Numbered from the stretch's first letter, positions 16,976 to 25,497 are shown. The stretch is 36,268 nucleotides of DNA from an uncultured Collinsella sp. (GCA_900541675.1 UQKU01000025.1:1-36268); one strand, 5' to 3'. Numbers and translations: made by a program. Notes: generated by a model from the letters alone, not told the origin.

Positions 16976-18389
16976 AGAGCGTGTGGAGCAGGGCGATGAG
17001 GAAGCGGACGCCCTGGAGGTAGGCGCGGCGGGTGATGCGCTCGTTGGTGCCGTGGACACCGCGGTCGCACTCGTCATCGTCGACCACAAAGGCCGAGAAG
17101 CGAATGCACTCGGAGCAAATGCGCTGATAGTTGGCAGCGTCGGTCGCACCGATCACGGTCGAGGGCACAATTGCCACTGGCTCGAATGATCCGTTTTCCT
17201 CCGTCCCCTTTGGATCACGGAAGTAGCGGGCGGCGATGGAGCGAACCGCCTCGAGGCCGGGACCACCGATGCGCGAAGACGGCGAGGGCTCGGAGCTGCC
17301 GGGTCCCAGCTCCACTTCGACACGACCGGCAAGGTCCGCCCCGGCAACCGCCTCACGGCAGCGCGCCACAACGTCGGCCACGCTCGTGCCCTCGAGCATA
17401 CGGAAGTTGATGTTGGCCCACATATCCTGCGGCATCACGTTGGCGCCGGTGCTGCCACCCTCAATCTGGGTCGGCGCGCAGGTGGTCGTCACCAGCGGAT
17501 AGAGTTTCTTGCTGGCAAGGCAATCGCGGACAATGGCGCCCCCGTTGGCGGCGATTTCATCGGCCGTGTACAGCCCTAACTCGACAAGCTGGGCGGCAAG
17601 CAAGTCGGTCACGCGCGTCGGCCACTCGATATCGCAGATTGCGGTGATGGCACGGCTGAGCACCTCGAGCGATGTGCCGCCGTAGGGGTTGGAGGAATGC
17701 CCGCCCTCACTATTCGTCTTGAGCACGATATCGGCATAGCCCTTCTCCGCGAGGTCGGCATGCATAAGCCAGCCCTCGCCCGCACCGTACTCGACAGCCG
17801 AAACGATGCGGTAGTCGCCCTCGTCGATCAGGTACTCAAGCTCAATGCCGCGCTCCTCGAGCGCGTGGCCGATGGCGCCTGCGCCGTACTGCGTGGTTTC
17901 CTCGTCCTGGCCAAAGGCCAGGAGCAGTGTGCGCTCGTGCTGCCAACCGTGCGCCAGCGCATACTCGACAGCCTCGAGAATGCCTGCAACCTGGTCCTTC
18001 ATGTCGATTGCGCCGCGGCCCCAGATGTAGGTGTCGTCCACGTGCCCGCTAAAGGGGGCGTGCGTCCAGTCGGCCTCGGTACCCGGCACCACGGGAACCA
18101 CATCCATGTGGCCCATGAGCATAACGGGCTTAAGAGCCGGATCGCTGCCGGCAAGCGTCACCAGCAGCGAATGGTCGATAAGCTCGACCTCGCCCGCCGC
18201 AAACACGCACGGCCAGGCCTGCTGCATATAGGCGCGCAGGTCGTCGAAAGGTTGCCAGTCCACCGCCTCGGCATCCATGCTCGAGATGGTCGGAAACGAC
18301 AGCACGCGGCCCAAGCGCTCGCACGCGCCGGCCTCGTCTATATCGGCAAAATCGTCCTCATGCGCAAAGAAGCGCCAAACCTCGGCCAT
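16974..18389 (-). CDS. M20 family metallopeptidase (carboxypeptidase S / PM20D1 type)
   Basis: 471 aa. The family hydrolyses C-terminal or N-acyl amide bonds of small peptides or acylated amino acids with a two-zinc site. Seen: GHMDVVP at 93-99 (His94, Asp96), GRGAIDMKD with the bridging Asp129, QDEETT with general base Glu163 and ligand Glu164, the dimerisation-domain EGGHSSNPYGG, and late metal ligands in GATDA and VHGTNERI. No signal peptide, so cytoplasmic. Near residues 388-402 the sequence FRDPKGTEENGSFEP is encoded by a copy of an intergenic palindromic repeat also found at 27146-27176 (see findings). The ATG follows AAAGGATG. It lies after a terminator that ends the amino-acid importer operon, so it may have its own promoter; none is clear. 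Confidence 0.88.
   Translation of the reverse strand: MAEVWRFFAHEDDFADIDEAGACERLGRVLSFPTISSMDAEAVDWQPFDDLRAYMQQAWPCVFAAGEVELIDHSLLVTLAGSDPALKPVMLMGHMDVVPVVPGTEADWTHAPFSGHVDDTYIWGRGAIDMKDQVAGILEAVEYALAHGWQHERTLLLAFGQDEETTQYGAGAIGHALEERGIELEYLIDEGDYRIVSAVEYGAGEGWLMHADLAEKGYADIVLKTNSEGGHSSNPYGGTSLEVLSRAITAICDIEWPTRVTDLLAAQLVELGLYTADEIAANGGAIVRDCLASKKLYPLVTTTCAPTQIEGGSTGANVMPQDMWANINFRMLEGTSVADVVARCREAVAGADLAGRVEVELGPGSSEPSPSSRIGGPGLEAVRSIAARYFRDPKGTEENGSFEPVAIVPSTVIGATDAANYQRICSECIRFSAFVVDDDECDRGVHGTNERITRRAYLQGVRFLIALLHTL
17187..17220 (-). repeat. Palindromic repeat inside the M20 peptidase gene
   Basis: The plus strand reads AATGATCCGTTTTCCTCCGT followed by CCCCTTTGGATCAC, with TGATCC/GGATCA ends. 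The intergenic copy at 27143-27176 is the same length with about four differences. In the gene it is read in frame as roughly 12 codons without a stop, so it looks like an in-frame repeat insertion. Confidence 0.65.
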
Positions 18390-18410
18390 GACATCCTTTC
18401 GATTGTGACG

Positions 18411-18436
18411 ACAAAGGCCGCCCCACGGGAGCGGCC
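18411..18436 (-). terminator. Probable terminator of the amino-acid ABC operon
   Basis: Minus strand: GGCCGC-TCCCGTGGG-GCGGCC (18436-18416) followed by TTTGTC. The stem is strong and the U-tract short. It lies 25 bases after the ATPase gene stop and before the M20 gene start. Confidence 0.55.
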
Positions 18437-18461
18437 CTGCAACGTAAGCGTTTGCGGTCGG

Positions 18462-19247
18462 TTATTTGTCCTCGAGATAACGAGAGAGGAACTCGCGAGT
18501 GCGCTGGTGTTTGGGGTTGCCGAAGAGCTCCGCCGGCGCGGCGTCCTCGAGCACCACACCCTTGTCCATAAAGACCACGCGGTCGGACACCGTGCGGGCA
18601 AAGGCCATCTCGTGCGTGACGACCACCATGGTCATGCCGTCGGCCGCAAGATTGCGCATGACCTCGAGTACCTCGCCCACGATCTCGGGGTCGAGTGCCG
18701 AAGTCGGCTCGTCGAACAGCATGATCTGCGGATTCATGCACAGGGCGCGGGCGATGGCCACGCGCTGCTTTTGGCCGCCGGACAGGCGACCCACGGCGGC
18801 GTGCGCGAACTTTTCGAGCCCCACACTCGTCAAATGCTCCATCGCGACCTTCTCGGCCTCGGCCTTGCTCATCTTTTTGAGCGTGACGGGCGCAAGCGTG
18901 CAGTTGTCGAGCACGTCCATGTTGTTGAACAGGTTAAAGCCCTGGAACACCATGCCGATGTCCTCGCGGAGTTTATTGATATTGCAGCGCTCGGCCGTAA
19001 GGTCCTGGCCGTGAAACCAGATATGGCCCGCGTCCGGGGTCTCGAGCAGGTTGAGGCAGCGCAGGAAGGTCGACTTGCCCGAGCCCGAGGCGCCGATAAT
19101 GGTAACGACCTCGCCGGGGTTAACGGACAGGTCGATGCCCTTGAGCACCTCGAGCGAGCCGAAGCTCTTGCGCAGGCCCTCGACGCGGATGAGCGGCTCA
19201 TTGGTCTGTGCGGCGGCCGCGGTGCCGGTAGTGGCGGTATCTGCCAT
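18462..19247 (-). CDS. Polar amino-acid ABC importer, ATP-binding protein
   Basis: 261 aa, GlnQ/ArtP/HisP type. It powers import by the permease and binding protein encoded just upstream. Seen: Walker A GASGSGKST at 52-60, Q-loop FQGFNLF, signature LSGGQKQR at 155-162, Walker B with LFDEPTSALDPE (Glu180), and the switch His in VVVTHEMAFA. The ATG at 19247 has AGGAG seven to eight bases upstream; an earlier in-frame ATG adds 25 unconserved residues. The first 17 residues are an Ala/Thr-rich extension. It is the last gene of a three-gene operon ending in a hairpin. Confidence 0.95.
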   Translation of the reverse strand: MADTATTGTAAAAQTNEPLIRVEGLRKSFGSLEVLKGIDLSVNPGEVVTIIGASGSGKSTFLRCLNLLETPDAGHIWFHGQDLTAERCNINKLREDIGMVFQGFNLFNNMDVLDNCTLAPVTLKKMSKAEAEKVAMEHLTSVGLEKFAHAAVGRLSGGQKQRVAIARALCMNPQIMLFDEPTSALDPEIVGEVLEVMRNLAADGMTMVVVTHEMAFARTVSDRVVFMDKGVVLEDAAPAELFGNPKHQRTREFLSRYLEDK

Positions 19248-19269
19248 GATGATTCTCCTCGTCTTGAGC

Positions 19270-20418
19270 CTAGTTGGAGCTGGGCAGCGTTGCCGGGGCC
19301 TCGGCGCCGAGCTTTTTGCCAAAGGCCTCGAGCAGGCGGCTCGCCACGAGCGTCAGGATCAGGTAGACCACGAGCGCCACGCAGTAGACCTCCATCTGGC
19401 GGTAGTACACGCCGGCGACGGTGGTGGTGGCGTACATGAGGTCGAACACGCCGATGACCGAAAGCACCGACGAATCCTTGATGTTGATGATGAGCTCGTT
19501 GGTGAGTGCGGGGATCGCGTTTTTAATGCCCTGGGGGAACACGACCTTGCGCATAGCCTGCCACTGCGAAAGACCCAGCGAGCGCGCCGCCTCGGCTTGG
19601 CCGGCGTCGATGGACTCGATGCCGCCGCGCAGGACCTCCATCATGTAGGCTGTGGAGTTGAGCGAGATGGTGACGAGGCCAGCGGTAAAGGTACTCCAGA
19701 TCTGGTTGGCCTGGGCGGTCTCGAAGCCCATGCCGCGCAAAACGGTGAAGCCCGCGTAATAGATGAGCAGGCCCTGGACCATCATGGGCGTGCCGCGCAC
19801 GATGGTGGAGTAGACGGTCGCAAAGCCGCGGCCGATACTCTTAAAGAAGCGCACCAGGTCGTTATCCACGCGGTCGAACGTCTGAATACGCAGGAACACA
19901 AAGAGCAGTGCCAGGAAGAATGCGATGACAGTGCCGAAGGTGGCAAGCGCGATGGTGATCTCGATACCGCGAATGAAAAAGTCGCCGCTCTTGTAGGTCA
20001 TGTAGACCAGGCTCGACAAAAAGTCGCTGGGGTTGGAATCCGAGACAATGCTCACCTGCACCAGATCGATAAACGACATGACGCAGCGGTCCACGAAAAA
20101 GATCGCCGCGATGGCAACCACGACATAGCTGCCCAAGCGTGCGCCACGACGGAAGCGCTCGGATGCGAACGGCGACGTTTCGCGATAGTCATTCCAGTGC
20201 ATGAGTTTGGTGACGAGCGCCGCCGCCGACACGACGAGCCAGGCCCAAAGGATTGCCCAAAGGCAATCCTGGAAGATACCGGTGGGCGCCAAGAAGCTCA
20301 GCGGCGTGGGGTTGCGCTGGCTAAACGCCAGGCCAAGCGCCGCGATGACACTCGTGCCCAGGTACACATAACGGTGGTCGGCCTTGATAAAGGAGGCCAG
20401 ACGATTGATGGTTTTCAT
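19270..20418 (-). CDS. Polar amino-acid ABC importer, permease with N-terminal extension
   Basis: 382 aa, longer than the usual 215-250. The C-terminal 220 residues are the His/Glu/Gln/Arg/opine permease domain (FFIRGIEITIALATFGTVIAFFLALLF onward) with the ATPase-docking EAA loop EAARSLGLSQWQAMRKVVFP. The first 150 residues carry about three extra membrane helices (YLGTSVIAALGLAF, LWAILWAWLVVSAAALV, LGSYVVVAIAAIFFV). Permeases with such extensions are known in this family. The ribosome site is GGGAGG, and it lies 9 bases after the binding-protein gene. Confidence 0.93.
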   Translation of the reverse strand: MKTINRLASFIKADHRYVYLGTSVIAALGLAFSQRNPTPLSFLAPTGIFQDCLWAILWAWLVVSAAALVTKLMHWNDYRETSPFASERFRRGARLGSYVVVAIAAIFFVDRCVMSFIDLVQVSIVSDSNPSDFLSSLVYMTYKSGDFFIRGIEITIALATFGTVIAFFLALLFVFLRIQTFDRVDNDLVRFFKSIGRGFATVYSTIVRGTPMMVQGLLIYYAGFTVLRGMGFETAQANQIWSTFTAGLVTISLNSTAYMMEVLRGGIESIDAGQAEAARSLGLSQWQAMRKVVFPQGIKNAIPALTNELIINIKDSSVLSVIGVFDLMYATTTVAGVYYRQMEVYCVALVVYLILTLVASRLLEAFGKKLGAEAPATLPSSN

Positions 20419-20427
20419 GCTGCCTCC

Positions 20428-21354
20428 CTATGCCGGCTGGCGGTCGAGGCACGCGTCCCACATTTGGTCGCGTTCCTCTTGGCTAATGCCCTTGAGTGTC
20501 TTGTCGATGAGTTTAAGCAGTTTGTCCGAGCCCTTGCGACAGCCGACGTTTGCCGCGACCTCCTGCTTAAAGCCCTCGCCCTCGGCAAAATGAATAGGGA
20601 CGATACCCGGGTTTTGGGCCATATAGCCCTTCTCGTTCTCGGTGTTGTAAGTCACGGCGTCGCACGTGCCCTGCAGCAGATTCGAGAACACCGTGGGGAC
20701 GGAGTCGACCGGGTTCTTGTGCACAACGCCCGGAATCTCGTCGATGACGGTGTCGAGCATGGTGTCCTTTTGGCCGAGTACCGTGGCACCGCTAAAGTCG
20801 CTGAGCTTGGTGGCGTTTTGGTAGGGGGAACCCTCTTTTACGAACAGGCCAAAGTAGCCAATAAAGTACGGGTCGGAGAAGCCGACCGACTCCTCGCGTT
20901 CGGGCGTGGCGCTCATACCGGCGATGATGAGGTCGATCTGGCCGTTGTTGAGCGAATCGATGAGGCCCGAGAAGCTCTGCTTGACGGCAACGGGCTCGCC
21001 ACCGAGGGCCTTGCAGACGATCTTGGCGATCTGCACGTCGTAGCCATCGGCATAGGCGCCCTGCACGTTGTCGATGGGGATAGTGTACTCACTGGCTTCG
21101 GAAACCTGCCAGTTGTACGGGGCGTAGGCCGCCTCCATGCCAATGCGGATCTTGTCCTTGCCGATCACGGAATCGGACAGGTCGTCGCGACCGCCGCCCG
21201 TCGTGGGCTGAACCACCTTGAGCGTGGACGGACGCTGACAGCCGGCGAGCGCGCCGGCGACGACGGAAGCGCTCGCAGCGAGAGCGCTACCCAAGAAGAT
21301 GCGACGGCTGCACACCGGCTGTGGATGCGCGTCGCGCTGATGGGGAGAATGCAT
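20428..21354 (-). CDS. Polar amino-acid ABC importer, substrate-binding lipoprotein
   Basis: 308 aa from the ATG at 21354 (GGAAGG upstream). Seen: a twin-arginine-like start SRRIFLGSALAASASVVAGALAGC in which LAGC is a lipobox, so it is probably anchored as a lipoprotein, possibly by the Tat route. A family 3 solute-binding fold follows: IRIGMEAAYAPYNW, GYDVQIAKIVCKALG, FSGLIDSLNNGQIDLIIAGMSATPEREESVGFSDPYF. The last two motifs are diagnostic. The substrate is a polar amino acid or similar; which one cannot be read off. It is first gene of the operon with the permease and ATPase. Confidence 0.93.
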   Translation of the reverse strand: MHSPHQRDAHPQPVCSRRIFLGSALAASASVVAGALAGCQRPSTLKVVQPTTGGGRDDLSDSVIGKDKIRIGMEAAYAPYNWQVSEASEYTIPIDNVQGAYADGYDVQIAKIVCKALGGEPVAVKQSFSGLIDSLNNGQIDLIIAGMSATPEREESVGFSDPYFIGYFGLFVKEGSPYQNATKLSDFSGATVLGQKDTMLDTVIDEIPGVVHKNPVDSVPTVFSNLLQGTCDAVTYNTENEKGYMAQNPGIVPIHFAEGEGFKQEVAANVGCRKGSDKLLKLIDKTLKGISQEERDQMWDACLDRQPA

Positions 21355-21480
21355 AATCTGCCTTCCCTGTTGAATCGTATGCTGACGACTTAACAGGATA
21401 TACGCCAGCGACCAGCAGTGCAGCACAAGCTCGAAAAATTAATAGACACATGGTAGTCATTGGGGACGTCGATGTTTTGG

Positions 21481-21620
21481 CAATGCCGGCGAGCGACGTC
21501 CAGAGCGAACAAGTGGCATGAAAAAGACAAGGCATGACCAGAAGGTCTATGCCTTGCCTTTTGAATGACAAATTATCGCTCTGGACGGCACGCAGCATCG
21601 ACCGAGCGGCGGAACCTCTA
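21481..21620 (+). repeat. Structured intergenic repeat, copy C (degenerate)
   Basis: Outer stem CGTCCAGAGCG 21497-21507 with CGCTCTGGACG 21577-21587; inner stem TGGCAT 21514-21519 with ATGACA 21565-21570 (one mismatch). Apical hairpin CAAGGCATGACC-AGAA-GGTC-T-ATGCCTTG 21528-21556. The linker GCAGCATCGACC is kept, but the terminal hairpin is eroded (GAGCGGCGGAACCT). It ends on the TAG stop of the aldose epimerase gene (21618-21620). A GTCATTGGGGACGT motif at 21456-21469 is the inverse of motifs lying upstream of copies B and D. Confidence 0.8.
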
Positions 21621-22511
21621 GAGCAAGGTGACGCTAAAGCTGCGTTTATCGGTAGCGCCGGGAGCCAAGGTGATGGTGTTGACCTTGTGCTCAAAGACAT
21701 CGTCCTCGGTGTCCATGGTGGTGTGACCGGTCCAGGGCTCGAGCGCCACAAACGGAGCGTCGTTGGCGGCAGACCACACGCCGATGTACTTAAAGCCCTC
21801 AAAGTCGATCTTGACGCCGTGGCCCGACTTGCGGCCGCGCAGCGTGAGCGTGGAGCCCGGGGTATCGGTGAACATGATGGCGTCGTTATCGAAGCTGCGG
21901 TGCGTGATGGGCAGCACGTCCGAGTTATCGGGGGCCTTGTAGCTACCCTCGAACGTCATAAGGCCATCGGGCGTGATGACGGGGGCCTCGTTAGTCCAAG
22001 CCTCGGTAAACGCCAGCTCGTAATCCTCGAACGCCTCGTCCTCGGCGCCGGGGGCGGGCACGTTAAACGCAGGGTGGCCACCCACCGAGAACGGCAGGTC
22101 TACGTCGCCGGTGTTAGTGACGGCAAAGGTCTGCGTGAGCGTGACATCGCCGGTCAGGGCATAGGTCATGTTGAGCTTAAAGTGGAAGGGAAAGGCCTTG
22201 AGCGACTCGGGCGTATCGGTGATCTCGTAGGTTACCGAGGAGCCGTCCTCCGATACCTCGACCAATTTGTGCTCGACAATGCGTGCGATGCCGTGGCGCG
22301 CCATCTCGCAGGTGCCGGCGGCAGACGTCGCCGTGTTGTTGCGCAGCGATCCCACGATAGGGAACAGGATGGGCGCGTGCTTGCCCCAAAAGGCCGGGTC
22401 GCCCTGCCACAGATACTCATTGCCGTTGAGGGCAAGGCTCGTGAGCTGGGCGCCCATGGAATCGATGGCCGCGGTGAGGCCGCCGCGCTTGATGGTAGTG
22501 ACGGTGGACAT
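21618..22511 (-). CDS. Aldose 1-epimerase family protein (LacX type)
   Basis: 297 aa. Aldose-1-epimerase-like fold; the family interconverts sugar anomers or binds phosphorylated sugars, and the LacX subgroup lacks a firmly known substrate. Seen: AAIDSMGAQLTSLALNGNEYLWQGDPAFWGKHAPILFPIVG at the N-terminus (typical of LacX-like members), MARHGIAR with the first catalytic-type His, and FSVGGHPAFNVP with the second His. A late WTGHTT follows the acid-rich loop. The ATG at 22511 has GGAGG upstream and is preferred to an in-frame start eight codons earlier. It is apparently monocistronic and ends at a structured repeat. Confidence 0.88.
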   Translation of the reverse strand: MSTVTTIKRGGLTAAIDSMGAQLTSLALNGNEYLWQGDPAFWGKHAPILFPIVGSLRNNTATSAAGTCEMARHGIARIVEHKLVEVSEDGSSVTYEITDTPESLKAFPFHFKLNMTYALTGDVTLTQTFAVTNTGDVDLPFSVGGHPAFNVPAPGAEDEAFEDYELAFTEAWTNEAPVITPDGLMTFEGSYKAPDNSDVLPITHRSFDNDAIMFTDTPGSTLTLRGRKSGHGVKIDFEGFKYIGVWSAANDAPFVALEPWTGHTTMDTEDDVFEHKVNTITLAPGATDKRSFSVTLL

Positions 22512-22590
22512 GCTACTTCCTCCAAAAGTAAACAACAGTGTCGAGGGTTATTGTCCCACTCTTGGCAGCAGGGCTGAGCGGCAGGCGCAG

Positions 22591-23457
22591 TTATTGAGCA
22601 ATAGCATAAAGGTCAAACCCACCCTGCGGCGCGCTATCGACCGTATCGGGTGCTTGCGAATTAAAACTCACCGGGACCATGCGCTTTGAGGCGCGGTAAC
22701 GCGTGCCGTCGGTGGCGACGGGCGGCTCATCGACCGTGAGCTCGTAGTCGCCGGGCTTGAGCTCGATACCGTCACCTTCGGAATTGACGTATTGGTACTC
22801 GTCGATTGCTTGTCCCCTGAGCGTGCGGCCCACGATATGGACGAGCATTTGGCTGTCGCCGCGCGCGGTATCCCACGTCGCGCCGTCCTTAACCTCGACC
22901 GACACATGCACCGAGCGCGTGCGGCTGAGCGATTGCTCGACGGACATCTCGACCTTGGCGGCGTCTTGGCGCTGCCGCTCGACATGACCCCAGATGCTGC
23001 CGATTGCCGAGCAGGCGATAACGCCGGCCATGAAGGCGATGAGGATGGGGCCGAGCGGAGAACGGCGGCCCGCGTCTTCCTCACGAGCCAGGTCGGGGCG
23101 ATGCGTGGGCGCAGGCGCCTGGGCGCCTTGCGCGGGCACGTCGAGAATGCTGAAAGATGCCGTACTGCCGGGGTCGATGGTGTGGCGCGGTTGCGGGGTC
23201 TTTGCCGGCGAAATGGACATGTCGGCTGGCTCACCCAGCGTGGCCGTGGCATCGGCCTTTGCCTCGTCGGCCTCGGCCTGGGCCCAAGCCTGTTCAAAGG
23301 TCAGGGGCTCGACGGGGTCGGAGGCGGCGTCCATCTCGACGGCATCGTTACCGGTCTCGTCTTCGTCGCTCGACACGTCACGCGGCGCGGGCTCGTCCCA
23401 CTCCTCGTCCGGAGCCTCGCCCTCGCTATACCACCATTCAAAGTTATCGATATCCAT
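22591..23457 (-). CDS. Membrane-anchored protein of unknown function
   Basis: 288 aa, not recognised. Seen: an acidic, Ala/Pro-rich cytoplasmic N-terminus of about 130 residues (FEWWYSEGEAPDEEWDEPAP at its start), and one transmembrane helix GPILIAFMAGVIACSAIGSIW (about 136-157). A C-terminal extracytoplasmic region follows with beta-rich repeats and the phrase GIELKPGDYELTVDEPPVATDGTRY, which resembles carboxypeptidase-regulatory or prealbumin-like beta-sandwich modules. AGGGG stands nine bases before the ATG. It precedes the epimerase gene by about 80 bases; a shared role is not evident. Expression as a real protein is supported by its codon use and ribosome site. Confidence 0.75.
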   Translation of the reverse strand: MDIDNFEWWYSEGEAPDEEWDEPAPRDVSSDEDETGNDAVEMDAASDPVEPLTFEQAWAQAEADEAKADATATLGEPADMSISPAKTPQPRHTIDPGSTASFSILDVPAQGAQAPAPTHRPDLAREEDAGRRSPLGPILIAFMAGVIACSAIGSIWGHVERQRQDAAKVEMSVEQSLSRTRSVHVSVEVKDGATWDTARGDSQMLVHIVGRTLRGQAIDEYQYVNSEGDGIELKPGDYELTVDEPPVATDGTRYRASKRMVPVSFNSQAPDTVDSAPQGGFDLYAIAQ

Positions 23458-23542
23458 ACGGGGCGCCCCTTAGGCCTCGCAAATAAACACTTGCTAGCCT
23501 TATACCCCCAGACAGCGCTGGAGCTCGCCGACACAGACAGGA

Positions 23543-23607
23543 AAACCGTCACAACATTCGACGCTTTTCCTCATTTTCGAGATTTTCGCCGAATGTTGTG
23601 ATGGTTT
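23543..23607. repeat. Inverted repeat with 21-bp arms
   Basis: The arm at 23543-23563 (AAACCGTCACAACATTCGAC plus G) pairs with 23587-23607 at 19 of 21 positions around an AT-rich loop of 23 bases. It lies in the divergent spacer between the unknown membrane protein and the MFS gene. It looks like a small palindromic or MITE-type repeat. Confidence 0.65.
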
Positions 23608-23627
23608 GGGCGACTGGCTGGCAGCGC

Positions 23628-23660
23628 AATGCGACAAAGGGACTGCCCCTTTGTCGCATT
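23628..23660. repeat. Perfect 14-bp hairpin repeat (GCGACAAAGGG family)
   Basis: AATGCGACAAAGGG (23628-23641), loop ACTGC, CCCTTTGTCGCATT (23647-23660). It lies 57 bases upstream of the MFS start, so it would sit in or near its 5' leader. A worn copy is at 16947-16975. Confidence 0.8.
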
Positions 23661-23717
23661 CTGTTAGAGTTGCAGGGATTGAATCCCGCTTATTCATGCG
23701 ACATTGGAGTGACAGCC

Positions 23718-24953
23718 TTGATCGCCGCAACCACGCCTAAAAGTAAGTCAACCGCCGCCGCGCTCTCCCCTGCGCGCACCAAGCTCTGCCTGGCGCTACT
23801 CGTGCTGTTGGGATTCTCGCTCGGCTGCTCCGAGTTCGTGGTCATCGGCATCGAAAGCGACCTGGCGACGGAACTCGGCGTATCACTTGCCACCGCAGGC
23901 CAACTTATTAGCGTGTTTGCGCTCGTCTACGCCATCGCTACGCCAGTGCTTGCGCTCAGCACGGGGCGCTTTCGCCGCTACCAGTTACTCGTGTGCTACA
24001 GCATCGTCTTTGTACTCGGCAACCTGGTCATGGCGTTGGCGCCCAACTTCCAGGTGCTGTTTATCTCGCGTATCATCCTGGGCTCCGTCTCGGGCGCACT
24101 GCTCGCCGTGGGCGTGACATACATCCCCGAACTGCTGTCCCCGCAGCAAACTTCGCTTGCCATCTCGGTGGTATATGGTGCGTTTTCCGTGGCAATGGTC
24201 TTTGTGACCTCGATTGGCAAATTTGTGGCCGACACGCTCGACTGGCACGTGGCCATGTACGGCACGCTGGCCTTTGCCGTTTTGATCTGCGGAGCGCTCG
24301 TAGCGTTTATGCCCCGCGCCGGTCAGACCGATGAGCCCGCCACCTTCCGCGAGCAGGCGGGGTTACTACGCGAGCCGAGCATCATCACCGGTATGCTCAT
24401 CTTCTTGTTTGGCGTGGGGTCGGTCTATGTGTTCTACGGCTACGTGACGCCTTATCTTGAGCAAGTGCTGGGCATGGGCACGGTCGAAGCCAGCACCACG
24501 CTCATGGCCTATGGCGTGTTCTGCCTGATCTCGAACATCCTGGGCGGATGGATCGATGCTCGCTTTGGCATGAAGGCACTGCTTGTGACGTTTGTGCTGC
24601 AGGCTGCGGCGTTACTCGGACTGTTTGCTGTGGGCGGCACCATGCCGCTCGCGCTGGTCTTTATCTTTAGCTTGGCGTTGCTCATGTACCTGTTCTCGGT
24701 GTCGTGCATCACGCATTTTATGGATGTGGCACGCAGCCGCCATCCCAAGTCGATGGTACTCGCAAGTTCGGTTGAGCCCATGGCGTTTAACGTCGGCATC
24801 TCGTTTGGCACCGCAGTGGGCGGCGCCGTGGTAAGCAGCATTGGCATTGCGTACGTGGGCGCAGTGGGTGCCGCGTTCTCGCTTGTGGCCTGGGCGCTTA
24901 CGCTGGTGACGATTAAACTGGCACGTTGGGAGCGCAAGCGGGCGAGGGCGTAG
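23718..24953 (+). CDS. MFS transporter (DHA1 / arabinose-efflux-like family)
   Basis: 411 aa. A proton-coupled major facilitator, probably exporting a small molecule or drug; the substrate is not known. Seen: twelve hydrophobic helices; helix 1 LCLALLVLLGFSLGCSEFVVIGI with the Glu common in DHA1 sugar/drug exporters; the loop GRFRRYQLL after helix 2 (motif A region); and ILGSVSGALLAVG, similar to motif C/B positions. The start is TTG at 23718, eight bases after GGAG; upstream in-frame codons run through the hairpin repeat and are not conserved-looking. The tail is basic (ARWERKRARA). Transcribed divergently from the 22591-23457 gene. Confidence 0.85.
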   Translation: MIAATTPKSKSTAAALSPARTKLCLALLVLLGFSLGCSEFVVIGIESDLATELGVSLATAGQLISVFALVYAIATPVLALSTGRFRRYQLLVCYSIVFVLGNLVMALAPNFQVLFISRIILGSVSGALLAVGVTYIPELLSPQQTSLAISVVYGAFSVAMVFVTSIGKFVADTLDWHVAMYGTLAFAVLICGALVAFMPRAGQTDEPATFREQAGLLREPSIITGMLIFLFGVGSVYVFYGYVTPYLEQVLGMGTVEASTTLMAYGVFCLISNILGGWIDARFGMKALLVTFVLQAAALLGLFAVGGTMPLALVFIFSLALLMYLFSVSCITHFMDVARSRHPKSMVLASSVEPMAFNVGISFGTAVGGAVVSSIGIAYVGAVGAAFSLVAWALTLVTIKLARWERKRARA

Positions 24954-25004
24954 GCGTAGATGCGATACTCGAGTTCGATGATGACGATTGAAAGAAAACC
25001 GCAT

Positions 25005-25451
25005 ATGCAACGCGTACTGTTTATCTGCCATGGCAACATCTGCCGCTCGACGATGGCCGAGTCGGTGTTTACCGAGCTGGTGCACCGCGCCGGGCGCGCG
25101 GGCGAGTTTGTCATTGACTCCGCTGCGACCTCGACCGAGGAGATCGGCAACCCGCCACACCACGGTACCGTTGCCAAGCTGCGTGAGGTCGGGATTCCCG
25201 TCGTTGAGCACCGTGCCCGCCAGGTGCGTCGCGCAGAGTATGGCAACTGGGATCACATTGTCTATATGGATGCTGAGAACGCGCGCGGCCTACGCCGCAT
25301 CTTTGGCGACGACCCCGACGGCAAGATCTCGCGCCTGCTCGATTGGACCGATCGCCCCGGCGACGTAGCCGACCCCTGGTACACCGGTAATTTCGATGCC
25401 ACCTACCGCGATGTACTCGCCGGTTGCACCGCTATGCTCGAGCAGCTGTAG
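25005..25451 (+). CDS. Low-molecular-weight protein-tyrosine phosphatase
   Basis: 148 aa. It removes phosphate from phosphotyrosine, often in control of polysaccharide kinases. Seen: P-loop CHGNICRST near the N-terminus (Cys nucleophile and Arg of CX5R) and the general-acid motif DPWY in DVADPWYTGNFDATYRDV near the C-terminus. The ATG at 25005 puts the P-loop at the usual residue 8; in-frame upstream ATGs have no ribosome site. The Shine-Dalgarno is weak (GAAAG). It lies about 50 bases after the MFS gene on the same strand. No tyrosine kinase gene is nearby. Confidence 0.93.
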   Translation: MQRVLFICHGNICRSTMAESVFTELVHRAGRAGEFVIDSAATSTEEIGNPPHHGTVAKLREVGIPVVEHRARQVRRAEYGNWDHIVYMDAENARGLRRIFGDDPDGKISRLLDWTDRPGDVADPWYTGNFDATYRDVLAGCTAMLEQL

Positions 25452-25497
25452 GCGCTCGGGCGGCGCGGATATACGGGCCACGCCATCGGTATAAAAC

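Noticed and set aside
17697..21393. Two overlapping long plus-strand frames opposite the peptidase and ABC importer genes
   Set aside because: The minus-strand genes have full family motifs and ribosome sites; the plus-strand translations have neither.
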